Positions 1-10,418 of a stretch of 64,000 nt of DNA are shown one piece after another. Position numbers and translations under genes: made by a program. Below the pieces are notes generated by a model, which saw only the letters and a list, made by a program, of their open reading frames with translations, had not been told where the DNA came from and searched no databases. Every line of letters starts with the position of its first letter. The first letter of the stretch is position 1. Location of the stretch: the NCBI GenBank assembly GCA_963920765.1, contig OY987246.1, positions 21,161,428-21,225,427 on the forward strand, written 5' to 3'. This DNA comes from Ulota crispa. Its lineage: Eukaryota; Streptophyta; Bryopsida; Orthotrichales; Orthotrichaceae.

Positions 1-1
1 T

Positions 2-3000
2 GTCCTGGGATGTGCTCTGCAGCATTTGGAAGTGATGGCTTGGTGTGCACGACATCAATTTTTGGAGACCGTTCACTCCAGCTACACAAGTGTGAGCCAG
101 TGGCATTCAGTAGTAAAAGATCGGAAGTCAGATGCTCAGGATAGGGCATGGTCGGGGACTCTTCGCAATAATGGTAAATTAGGGGTCTCACAACCAGCTA
201 CCCTTTTTATTGAGGAGGCATTAGCTAACCTTGGACTTCTAGAAGGTGATGATGAAGATGAAGGGTTGGGAGATTATCCAGAGCTCAGCTTGTTACGCCA
301 AGGACCTACATCTCAGACTCCAGCATCGCTTAGATTCAGACGTGACCTGGAGCCAATGCAATCAAGATCGCCTTACCCGCCTGTAAGCGTCCGGGCAGCT
401 GTGGATCTGCTATTTTTGGAGGGAACCTCTGATCTGATACTCGCTAAGAAGGCAATTGTATCCTCCATTTTCCCTGTCAGTAACATAGTCACAACGTTGA
501 TGCTTGAGTGCACTGGTCACAAGAATTTCCTGTTTTTGTTGGACTCTTTTGTATGCTTTTTCTGTGAATGTCTGTAGTAAATTCCTCTGTTGCTGCTCTT
601 TTTACTTCTCGCTTGCCAGCAATGCGACCAGTCTTGAGGGTGGTATCATTGTATCGGCATGTCATTGGTGCTAAGACTCACAGTAATTGTCTAGTTTATC
701 ATTATAAGGTTGAGCTGGGTGAAACGCAACCTATTGACGTATAGACTAGGATTTTGCTGATATCTTCTTTTATATACGATTGCAAGGTTTTTTTTGGGTT
801 TATTTGATGAGTTAGGAGTACGATATTGTGTTATTCCTTAATCCAACTGCAGTTTCTGTACTTTTTATTCGATCGTCATTGGGCCCTCCCTAATGAGAGT
901 TGGAGAGAGGTGGTAGATGACTACGTCGGCACTTTCAACATTCCAAGACATTTCATGCTGGAGTCCCTTGTTTTTTTCCTTCTTGACGACAGCAGTGATC
1001 ACGCCCTTGAGGTTGGTTGTGGTATTTTTGATTTGGCTGTTTTTTAATATCTATTAAACTGTACATCCGAGCGTTTTAGACTTTGATTGCGCTTTTTGCC
1101 TTTTAGAATAGAGTGTAGTGATTTTATGTTGAATATAGATATGTTGTAACAATTACGGCTTTGTGATTTCAGGAGGCGTGTCATTTACTGCCGGAAATTT
1201 CTAGTCAAAACACACACCCAAAGGTAGCGACTGTGTTGCTTGAACGCCAGAAGCCTCAGGCAGCACTTGCTGTCCTCCGTGCCAGTGGGCGTGATGGCCA
1301 AGCAACAGGGCTTGTTCCACTAATGGATGCGCTTACAGCTGTTAGAGTTTGGCTTCAATGTGGCCTTCTTACTGAAGGTTTTTTATACCAGAGAGCTTAT
1401 GTCGATGGTGTTAAACGGGAAGGGGCTGATTGCTCATCTAGTACGGAAGTGTTGGTGAGCGAGATTTGCAGTATATGTATGGGCATGAGCGTTTTGGACA
1501 AGATGCTAGTTTTGCCATGGAGGAGAGAAGAAGAAAAGTATGTGAGGAAGTGTTTACTTGATCGTGCTGGACAAGATCCGTCATCCGCAGCCGGGAATCT
1601 TCTGGTTGTCTTCTATTTGCAGGTACAGCACCCTTCTAATTAACTGCTGTACGATCATTTTAAAAGTTGCTTTGAATAAGGTGAGGTGCAATTCGTTAAG
1701 GACCATGACTTTGTGAATGGTCGCTGCAGAATGGTTTTCTTGACATGATTGTCTTTGATCACCGTATTGTCTCTTGTTATTCCAATGCAGTGCTTTACAG
1801 AAAACTTGTTTTACAACTTTTTTCTTGTTTAAAGCGTAGAATAATCTGGTGCTGTCACAGTTTTCATGAGGTTATGGATGTCATTGAAAAACAATTTCGT
1901 TTGTATAAGGTAACGTTGGGCATCTCTATTTGGAACCTTCAGCGCACCCTTCAACAACTGACAGGTTCTTGTTTTCTCGGTGTTTGTCATTCACAGCGAT
2001 GTCGATATGTTGAAGCGCATGCAGTGCATAAAAGGTTGAAGGAACTTGAGGATTTGTGGGGCGAAAGGTGCGCTGATGAAGAAAAACGTGCTCGGGTTCA
2101 AACGGCTAGTCAACAGAGGGCCCGAATTGTTGTACGTTTTTTTTCATAATCTCATGTCTCAAGTGCTATATGAGTATATCTATATGCTGTGTGAATTGGT
2201 ACTTACGTTGAGCCAAGCACACATTTACCTACAAATCGGGTGATGGAAAGCTCAGTGACACACCACTTGGAGATCAGTGGCTGATGTGTTCTTTGTCCAT
2301 CACAGTTGTTGGTATCCATTTGTTCTGCTCTGTGTTTCGTGCTACCAACTCCGCTTTATGTTCAATTTTGGTATGTAGACTCTGAGTATGTTTTGTTGTC
2401 AACAGGAAAAATGTGTGGAGCTTCTGCCAGAGGTCCAGCAGCAGCAGGCTCGCAGCGCTGTTGAAAGTGACGTGGAGTCACCTCAACCAGCAACCCTCGC
2501 CGTGGAGAAACATAGATTACCTCCATTAGCTTCCCCACTCTTTGGGCATGCTGGGGGTAACGTGATGAGGGAATCCATGGCGCTTGAAGATAGCAATCTT
2601 CCATCCACCTCTGCTTGGGCTACTGATAATCAGCCTTCTTTTGCACAAGAGCGCTTAGGGCTAAGATCACCTGCACCCCCATCTCCTCTTCTCTCGAACG
2701 TGAAATTTTCTAAAATAGATGGACCTACACCAGCTCGGGAGTTTGCTGCCTTGGGAGAAAGCCCCGTCCAAGGGCGGCGCCTTCGGTACGAGGCTGAACA
2801 ACCCAGGGAGCCATCCTTTTATCCTACCATTGACTTTGGAGATGTGCAAAGGGGTGATGGATTGGATGCAGCAGCAGGACCAGGCTCTTGGGCAGGTGGG
2901 GTTGAGAAGCGGTTACCAGTGAAAATGAATGGGACTGGTCATTTAGGCAATGGCTCACCTGTGCCTCTTGAGAATGGATGGCGGACAGATGGGCTGCATG

Positions 3001-3652
3001 CAGATGAGAATGCTACAATGGATTTGGACCTGGAGGGAACAAGCAACTGGCCATCTAACGGGAAACGACTCCCATCAGACCGGTCCTGGTTGCAGCAGAG
3101 GATTGGAGAAAAAGAAGCATCAAAAGATTTCACTTATAATTCCATTGACGATGAAAACGGACCCTTGTCCGCTGCTGGCGTATTACCTTGGGAATCCTCC
3201 AAAAGGTTAGTACACTTTTTTTTTTCACACCTAATTTGATAGGTGTAGAAAAAGTAGTTCTTTCAATTATTTCACGAGATGTCAGTATTTCAATCCCGAT
3301 CACTGAAAATATAGCTTACCCTATGTAATGACCTCTTTTCACCTGCTCTGCATTTCTTCTGTTCACTTTTTACCTCAACCTTAGCTTGTGACTTTAGATT
3401 GCTTATAAGCTGAGATTTTTTGTACAGAGGGGTAGAACATGTTATTATTTACTCTTTTGTGTTCAACTCTAAGAAGTTCTTGTGGTTTTTGGGACCAGGG
3501 ATGCGGAGGGTGATGAGAATGGAGGCAGTCGCTGGCGCTCTGATGAAGGGGGTGATGAGCCAGTACCGTCATACACGCCTTCAACACGCCTGAAGGCTCT
3601 TTCTCAAGCACAAGGAAGGTCCCGTAGTAGGTTTCATAGTTTTCGAGTTTGA
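2..3652 (+). CDS. HOS1: HOS1-like protein with ELYS-type domain, C-terminal part (5' truncated by window edge)
   Basis: Six exons fit: 2-457, 853-1011, 1173-1622, 1997-2131, 2406-3205, 3499-3652 (TGA at 3650). All junctions are GT-AG and the phases close. The conserved core includes FLYFLFDRHW, the LESLVFFLLDD block, LLERQKPQAALAVLRASGRDG-like sequence and LLVVFYLQ followed by RCRYVEAH. I recall this order from plant HOS1 and the ELYS-like nuclear pore domain. In Arabidopsis HOS1 is a RING-type E3 ligase and nuclear-pore-associated protein acting in cold response, flowering and mRNA export. The RING region would lie upstream of this window and is not visible, so ligase function cannot be judged. 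The long 800-nt exon encodes a low-complexity, probably disordered tail. The last exon carries GGSRWRSDE and a basic end (SQAQGRSRSRFHSFRV). Introns are 120-400 nt. Confidence 0.8.
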
Positions 3653-4200
3653 CACTGTCACCCTCACTTTTGACACTTGCAAAGTAGTTACACTTAGGTG
3701 TATTCCAGTTTTGCTTCAGTTTTTTTTTTTTTTTCCTTCTTAGTTTCAGTATTACAAAAGAAACCACAAGTTCTGCATTTAGTTAATCTATCTGAATCAG
3801 AATTTTCAGGATGTTTGTTGCTCTAGGTTTAGTAGATTGTAGGATTACATTTGCTGGCATTTGAGATGCTTAGTATTTTTTAACAAAAAAATAGTAGACC
3901 AGTGAAAGAGGGAGTTTAGCGAGCAAATGCTGCAATCGCCGTAAAGAGCCAAACAGTGTCCGCTGCTATTGCAGGGGAACCACATGGAATGTAATTTCAA
4001 TGTCTTCATGAAGGCTGCTGTACCGTAAAGGGCATGAATTACAGTATCAACCCCCTTTTGGTACCCTGTCGTTTAGTAATTTGGACTGTAAACACCAATT
4101 TTGATAAAAACATCTTTAACTATTGAATATCTTGTCTCATCTCTTTGTTTTGAAACAATATGAGGGGAGAACCGGCGTTTAGTGTATTGTTTGCAGGTTA
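3653..4200. other. Probable 3' UTR and intergenic DNA of the HOS1-like gene
   Basis: The stretch after the HOS1 stop codon is AT-rich with short T tracts (3721-3735). I see no coding signal and no clear element ends in it. Part is presumably 3' UTR, but no single polyadenylation site can be chosen by eye. Confidence 0.35.
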
Positions 4201-4210
4201 AAATGCAGTA

Positions 4211-4672
4211 AGGTCATTTTGAACCGCCCATGTAGACTCCATCAAAATGGAAATGAGGTGGTTCTAAAATCACCCACTTATAGTCATTGAATGCCTGGGA
4301 GAAAAGTTGTAAAAGATAATCATCCTCCTTGATTCCTCAAATTTTTTCACAACTTGCAAGTGAACGGTTTTTGAAAGATCTAGGTTCATACAGAGACCTA
4401 TGACACATGCCCTTTGAAAATTCATAAGTAACTAAAAAATGCTTCAAAAAATATGAAACGACTTGTGTTACATTTTGCATCTCTTTCTCTTTGTCTGAAA
4501 AATGATCTAAAAATCCTCCCATCCATGGAGGACCCTGAAAAAGGGGGATGAGCCCTTAGATAGTTGGTCTTTCTCTTTGTCTAAAAAATGATCTAAAAAT
4601 CCTCCCATCCATGGAAGACCCTGAAAAAGGGGGATGAGCCCTTAGATGGTCGATTTATTGTCCTCCTACCTT
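4211..4672. mobile_element. Degenerate TA-target MITE (AGGTAGGAGG-end family), one end clear
   Basis: The right end CCTCCTACCT followed by TA (4673) and the preceding CTTAGATGGTC match the right end of the clean element at 43432-43745. The left boundary is uncertain: TAAGGTCATTTTG at about 4211 is only a weak match to the inverted end. An 86-bp internal tandem duplication (4482-4653) lies inside it. Confidence 0.45.
4482..4653. repeat. 86-bp tandem duplication
   Basis: Two nearly identical copies, starting TCTTTCTCTTTGTCT at 4482 and 4568. Both contain CCTCCCATCCATGGA and GGGGGATGAGCCCTTAGAT. The few differences suggest a fairly recent local duplication. Confidence 0.85.
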
Positions 4673-5660
4673 ATAGGCAATATTTAGAGCGAGCTAGTGA
4701 AAATTTGGTTGAAAGTGGGAAATGCTTGATATTAGCTGGTGAAGCGCAAATATCTTTCAAGCTTTTCATTGGAAATGTGGATCCCTAATTTTGAAAGATG
4801 GATTGTGAACGCTCATCTTACAGGACTACTTCTTGCTCTACAAAAATAGCTTTTGGACTTGATATGCTTCCAATTTCAATTTACAAAATAGTAGCTAATA
4901 TGGTGCAAGGTAGCATATAGCAACAAAAACCTAACAATCATATGAGCTGTTCATAGCACTCATCAACAAGTTGAAACTCTTTGTAATGGCTAATGATTTT
5001 CCAAACATTTAAACTTATTATTCTATAGTTTTGCAAGGAGTGTGCAATTCTAGAAGAATTTTTTGTTTATGCTAGGCAACTATATGAAGTGAGTTGTAAG
5101 CAATTTAAACGTTCTAGTTCATACATTGGATTAATATATAAAAGCATCTTGCAATAACTTATGATAGAAGTTGAAGGATTGCAGTGCATACCCTATTTGA
5201 TAGTCATTGCTACCTACTCTAGTTGCACTTGTTTGTTGAAGATTGAAAAACGTCCAACAAGTTGCAAAAAACATTTGATGTTGTGAATTTTGATAAAGTA
5301 TCATTAGAATCAGTACCTTGAAAAATAAATGGAGAATTTTGAGACACTTTAATTCTTGTATAGATGATATTGCCAGAGTCACAATTGCTTTTTGTTGATT
5401 GCCTACTTATTGAGAGGTATGGAAGATAGAGCCATTTTTGGCTAATGCAAGTTTGCATAGGAATTTACTTTTTGGATTCGGAAGCAGAAGACTTTTTATA
5501 TTTAAAAAAGGAAAAACTGCAAAAATAAATGGATGATTAATTGAAAAATGAATTATGCAACTACTGGATTTTGCAAAATCCAATTAATTTAAAGACCTGC
5601 ATGCATCTTTTTGACATTACAAGATCATCATGAGTCATGCCATTGCTCAGATTGATGCAA
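4673..5660. other. AT-rich intergenic DNA
   Basis: I see no gene, tRNA or clear element ends here. The short open frames show no codon bias or recognisable motif. Confidence 0.4.
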
Positions 5661-6021
5661 GGGGCGGTTCACATTATTTCCCACGTCCCAAGGCTCATTG
5701 AAATCTGAAGATTTGATTGGAGTAGAGCCAAAAATTGGGACTTGATATTTCATATGACATTGCATGTCCCACGTTCCAATTGCTTATATGGCAGCACTTT
5801 TTAAAAATTTTGGTGCCAAAGAAGGTGAGACTTCACTCAAAGTTTGGGTCAATCATTTTGTTAAACCCAGCTTTTAACCCAAGTATCACCAATATTTTTG
5901 CATAAAATATTCATGGCTTTATTTAGCATACCTTTTTGCCCTCAACAACCTAACAAAGCTAGGATTTGGCGCTGCAGTGGGACGTACAGAGTTGGGATGT
6001 GGGACTAGTGTGAACTGCCCC
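5661..6021. mobile_element. MITE-like element with GGGGCGGTTCACA inverted ends
   Basis: The left end GGGGCGGTTCACATTATTTC is mirrored at the right end by ...GTGTGAACTGCCCC; about 24 of 31 terminal positions pair. The length is 361 bp and it is non-coding. I could not identify a convincing target-site duplication, so the superfamily is open. Confidence 0.55.
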
Positions 6022-6505
6022 CAGTATGCAAAGAAAACAATGCTTTTAAAAACTTGTTATACATATTTAATAGAAACAGAAGAATATTTCCAAGCCTATC
6101 AAAATCATATCAAAATCAATTGAAAGCTTCCACGCTTTTGAAAATAGCTCCCACACAGTTTGAAACAAATACAAAATTTCAAATTGAAGACATCAAAAGC
6201 AACATTACACTACTTTGAAGAAATAAAAGAATGTGACAATTTCAAAGCCTCTCTACAAACAAAGTTGCCACTTGCAATTGTTCTTGTAATAACAGTTGTC
6301 AACCTTTCTCTCTTACTTTTTGTAAAAATTGAGTAAGCCTGCAATTTTAACTTCTCATTATTAGGACCTCTCTGAATTTTTTTTGACAATGGAAGCAATA
6401 GATTCATCACCTACAACCAATTGTCTCTTCTTTTTATGAACAGTACAATTAACTTGGCCTTTGGATTCTAGTTGTGTTGCCACCATGGTGTGTGGAATAT
6501 GAGTA

Positions 6506-6819
6506 AGGTAGGAGCACCCATAAACGTCAAACTAAGGGTTTTGAACATAATGACTATTAATAAACAACTAGCAAATTATAAGATCCTATTAGGAATAGAA
6601 AGAAAATGAGTTTGCACTTTTGAATGTATTATTTGGATACTATGAGAATAAGTTGTGAATTTTTTAAAAGCAAATTGCCATGGTACCCATAACCAACACT
6701 AAGGTTTCATGTTCACATGTTGTACATTCTTGTAATTACATCTATTCATTTTCATAGATTTTCCAAGATTTCAAAGGTGATGATTATGGGGACACTGACG
6801 TTTATGGGTGTTCCTACCT
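6506..6819. mobile_element. TA-target MITE, AGGTAGGAGCACCCATAAAC ends
   Basis: Terminal inverted repeats of about 25 bp: left AGGTAGGAGCACCCATAAAC, right GTTTATGGGTGTTCCTACCT. TA flanks both sides (6504-6505 and 6820-6821). The element is 314 bp and non-coding. TA duplication and short size suggest a Tc1/mariner-type (Stowaway-like) MITE, but the ends differ from the CTCCCTC Stowaway consensus. Confidence 0.75.
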
Positions 6820-6821
6820 TA

Positions 6822-8155
6822 CATGTATCACTTCTATTTGCAATTGGAGAAGGCAAAGTGCTCAGAACAATTTCATCACCATCACTCAACAATTTAATCT
6901 CATTGTGTTTCAAATGAACGCCTGAATCAATATCATGAGAGCACTATTAACTCCAGTAGTACCAACAAAAATATTGTTTAGAAACTCATCCCATGGAGTC
7001 CATGTAGATAATGAAACTCCTATTCCAAAACAATTGGCCATTTCTTCCATAGATATATTCTTCACCTTTTTCCATTTGTCCCTTGTCTATTGATAACTTT
7101 GCTTTTGCTCATTTGCTGATTGCTTGTTCACCTAAAAAATCAAGTTGTTTTTTATTCTATTTAATGAATAGCTTTCAATGATACTCCTTATAATCTACCT
7201 TACAAATAGATATCAAGAACCTCAAAGTGCTTTCACTCCACTCTCTCTTTACATTTCTTGCATATACTCTTTTAGAGCATCCACACCTATACATGCTCAA
7301 GGTTTGACACACGCAATATTTCAATGATACAAGCTCAAGGCCCCTCAAAATGTTCTCTTGATACTCAAACTAAGCGTGTCAAGCAACGGTTTTTTAAATC
7401 ACCATTCATCATAAGTTTAGCAAGCTTTATCCTATCCTCTACTTAGTGATTGGTCAATTGACATTTTGTGGGACACATTTCAAGAGCAAGAGTAAGAGCA
7501 TCTCCAACATTGTCCTTGTAAGGTCTAAAACACTTCAAGCATGGATGACAAGAGCGTTGGGCCCCTCAAAATCCTCTTACAACACTCCATCCTAGTGTAT
7601 CAAGTGATGGTACTTCAAAACACTATTCATTCTAAATTTAACAAGTTTTATCCAATATCCCTTTTGGTGAATGACCAAATGACTATTCATGGAGCAAGTT
7701 CAAAGAGCAAGGGCCACCATTGAAGTGCAAATGTTGAAGAACAAGAGCTTAAAAGACTCTTCCAAAAAAAAAAAAATCTCTTGAAGTGTCAAGCTTGAAG
7801 TGCAATGCTAGCAATGATTTAAGGAATAAATTTATTAAGACTCTTCAAAAATAAGCGTAAACGCTAGCTCGCTTATATTTACTTTTGCCACATCTTTGCT
7901 ATCATGAGTCCAATGGATAATAGATGGAGGGATTAACCACACAAATCCAAATTTGCCAATATTTTAGCCAACAAGACTCCATTTCGCCAAAAAAAATGCC
8001 CTCATAAACAAATGACAAGACATTGATTGTCTGTAACAAAGCAAATGCTCTTAGCCACTCTCAAAACTAACTAAACCCTTGCTAATAAATAGACCCAACA
8101 AACTCCCCATTACATCACCCATTTCACAACTAAAATAATGAATTAGAAGTAATCC
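6822..8155. other. Intergenic DNA, no gene seen
   Basis: AT-rich, non-coding by inspection. Phrases such as AGAGCATCTCCAAC (about 7496) resemble ends seen on plant MITEs, but I could not pair them into an element. Confidence 0.35.
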
Positions 8156-8592
8156 AAAAACCCTAAACCCCTAAACCACCCAAAACCCTTGAACTATCTT
8201 ACACCAACCTAAACCCTTAAACCACCTTGAACCCCTAAACCACCCTAAACCCTAAAACCACCCTAAACCCTTAAACCACCCTAAACCCTTAAACCACCCT
8301 AAACCCTTAAACCACCCTAAACCCTTAAATCACCCTAAACCCTTAAACCACCCTAAACCTTTAAACCACCCTAAACCCTTAAACCATCCTAAACCACTCT
8401 AAACCCTTAAACCACCCTAAACCCTAAACCCATCCTAAACCACCCTAAACCCATCCTAAACCACCCTAAACCCATCCTAAACCACCCTAAACCCATCCTA
8501 AACCACCCTAAACCCATCCTAAACCACCCTAAACCCATCCTAAACCACCCTAAACCCATCCTAAACCACCCTAAACCCTTAAACCCTAAACA
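8156..8592. repeat. Degenerate interstitial telomere-like array (CCCTAAA-based)
   Basis: About 435 bp of CCCTAAA/CCCTTAAA/CCACC modules. The left two thirds use a roughly 20-bp unit (CCCTAAACCCTTAAACCACC). The right third (about 8430-8575) uses a cleaner 21-bp unit, CATCCTAAACCACCCTAAAC plus C, about seven times. The minus strand is therefore open as a repeated GLGWFRM peptide, which is an artefact of the repeat. The array ends about 340 bp upstream of the CTF8 start codon. Confidence 0.85.
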
Positions 8593-8935
8593 AGAACAAG
8601 CCTTCCAGGACTCCTGGTGAAAGGCCTTGTGTCTCTCGTCAGGGACCCCTAAAGTAGGAAATGCAGTGTTTTCGAAAGAGCAGAGATCGTGAAAAATCGG
8701 CGTAGTTCTCGTTACGAGCAAATTTCCAAACGCGCGTGGCATCTGTTTGTTGTAGAGATCGCAGAATTTGTGAAACTCGGAAGAAACGATCGATAAGATT
8801 TTGAAAACTTTGGGAAAAAGTGCTCAGTTGTTGGACGGCTACCAACTTTGCTTTTTGTTGATGTTGTAAACAGTGCTGCTGGATGGCATGGTGATGCCTT
8901 AGGGTTGGTGTTTTAGAAATACAGCAGAAACGTCG

Positions 8936-10418
8936 ATGCAGATCCCAGTACGATGCAGCTGCGGCGAATGTAAGGACTGGGCCATGGTGGAGCTTCAAGG
9001 CTCTCTGGAGATTCAACACTCTGCCAGCCTTACCAATCTCACTATTGGCTCTCTCTGCCGCACTTCCACCGTACGCTCTCTCTCTCTCTGCCCTTCCGCT
9101 ACTGCAATAGAACAGGTTTGGGACTCTTCTTGCAATTAGGGTTTTGCATTAGGGTTTGGCATTAAGGTTTTTTTAGACGGAACGACAATGTCTCTGGTAA
9201 CTAGAGATGCCTGAAATTGAGCCTCATGTTTTGAAGAATTTATATGAGTACTCTATTTCGTCCAGTTTTGTTTTTGTATTGGATGACGTTCTTCACTAAT
9301 ATAAAATCCTTTCTCATTTGAATACTTGTTGCTGTGCTTAATTTTGCAACTAAACTGTTTGAGCAATGAGTTGGTACTTGATAGTTATTGAAAAATGAGG
9401 TTTTGGACTCTTCTTGCATTAGGGTTTCACATTAGGGTTTGCTTAGACTGGAACGACATTGTCTCTGGTAACTAGAGATGCCTGAAATTGAGCCTCATGT
9501 TTTGAAGAAGGATACTATTTGTCCAGTTTTATTTATGTATCATCTAACGTTCTTCACTAATATAGAATCCTTTCTCATTTGAGGTCTCGTTGTTGTGCTG
9601 AATTTTGCAACTAAACTGTTTGAGTGATGTATTTTCCCTCGGAAGTTATTGAAAAATGAGGTTTAATGAGCTGTAATGCACCTTCTAAGTGAAAGTACCG
9701 AGACTAAGGCAAGCCTCTTAACTCAAGGTATTGAGATATCACAACAAGTGCAGCAAATATGACTGCAGTTTATTTACTTGTACAAGATTTCTTCTGCATT
9801 TTTGTGTTAAGCATGCAAGTTACAGCTCGTTGAGAAGCTACAAACCGTGCGCTTCTGACAATGCTTTCGTGATATTCTGATCCTTAGTATTTGGATTGGC
9901 TAAAGCTTCAATGATACTTACAAGGCTTTTATACTTATCGTTCCAGTTTAAGATGCAGAAGATTCAGTTATTGATGGTTTCCTTGTGGTTTCTACCGTCA
10001 TTGACCCACAGAGCACATACAAATTGGTGGTCGGCTACCATGAGATTGAAGGCACAAAGGTGACACTGAAGAAACCTCTCGTGATTTTGAAGAAGGTGAA
10101 GCAGGACTCCAATGAAATGGAAGTCGATGCTGTTGCTAAGGGCGTTGCAGCATCTTCTCCGGTGGAGATGCATGTGGTCGGCATCATCAGGCACAAGCTT
10201 CTCTTCAAGAGCAGACCGAAGGCTCTCATTTCAAGTAAGACTATTTGTATATGTTTGATTTCTTTGCAGAAAACGTTGCTTTTGTTGTCTCTACCCCCAA
10301 GGGACGAGGAAAGAAAAAACGTAGAAAGTTATGGTGGCCAATGAGCATGAGACATATAGTAATAGCCGCATGTTGGGACCTATCTTCCCAAAGAACTAAA
10401 TTTCTTAATGTATCATAA
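8936..10418 (+). CDS. CTF8: CTF8 homologue, subunit of the Ctf18-RFC clamp loader
   Basis: Three exons fit: 8936-9115, 10012-10234, 10270-10418 (183 aa). Residues 1-45 hold MQIPVRCSCGECKDWAMVELQG and the IGSLCR motif. Exon 2 holds YKLVVGYHEIEGTKV, LKKPLVILKK and the C-terminal signature VVGIIRHKLLFKSRPKALIS, which are family hallmarks as I remember them. Ctf8 with Dcc1 and Ctf18 forms an alternative RFC that loads PCNA and supports sister-chromatid cohesion, so the protein should act in the nucleus at replication forks. The ATG fits the conserved start of the family. Exon 2 ends TCA A and the next exon continues with KNVAF and a basic stretch (PKGRGKKKRRK). The last 25 or so residues look unlike the family and the true 3' end may differ. 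Confidence 0.85.
9116..9663 (+). repeat. Tandem duplication of about 287 bp inside CTF8 intron 1
   Basis: The block starting GGTTTGGGACTCTTCTTGCA after the exon 1 donor recurs from about 9402 (GTTTTGGACTCTTCTTGCAT). Both copies share GTCTCTGGTAACTAGAGATG, GAGCCTCATGTTTTGAAGAA and CAACTAAACTGTTTGAG. Each copy begins with two TTAGGGTTT-like telo-box motifs. Confidence 0.85.

Noticed and set aside
4337..4522. Minus-strand 61-codon frame
   Set aside because: Lies within a degenerate MITE and its tandem duplication.
8407..8742. Minus-strand open frame with repeated GLGWFRM peptide
   Set aside because: It is produced by the 21-bp telomere-like repeat; no start context or family match.
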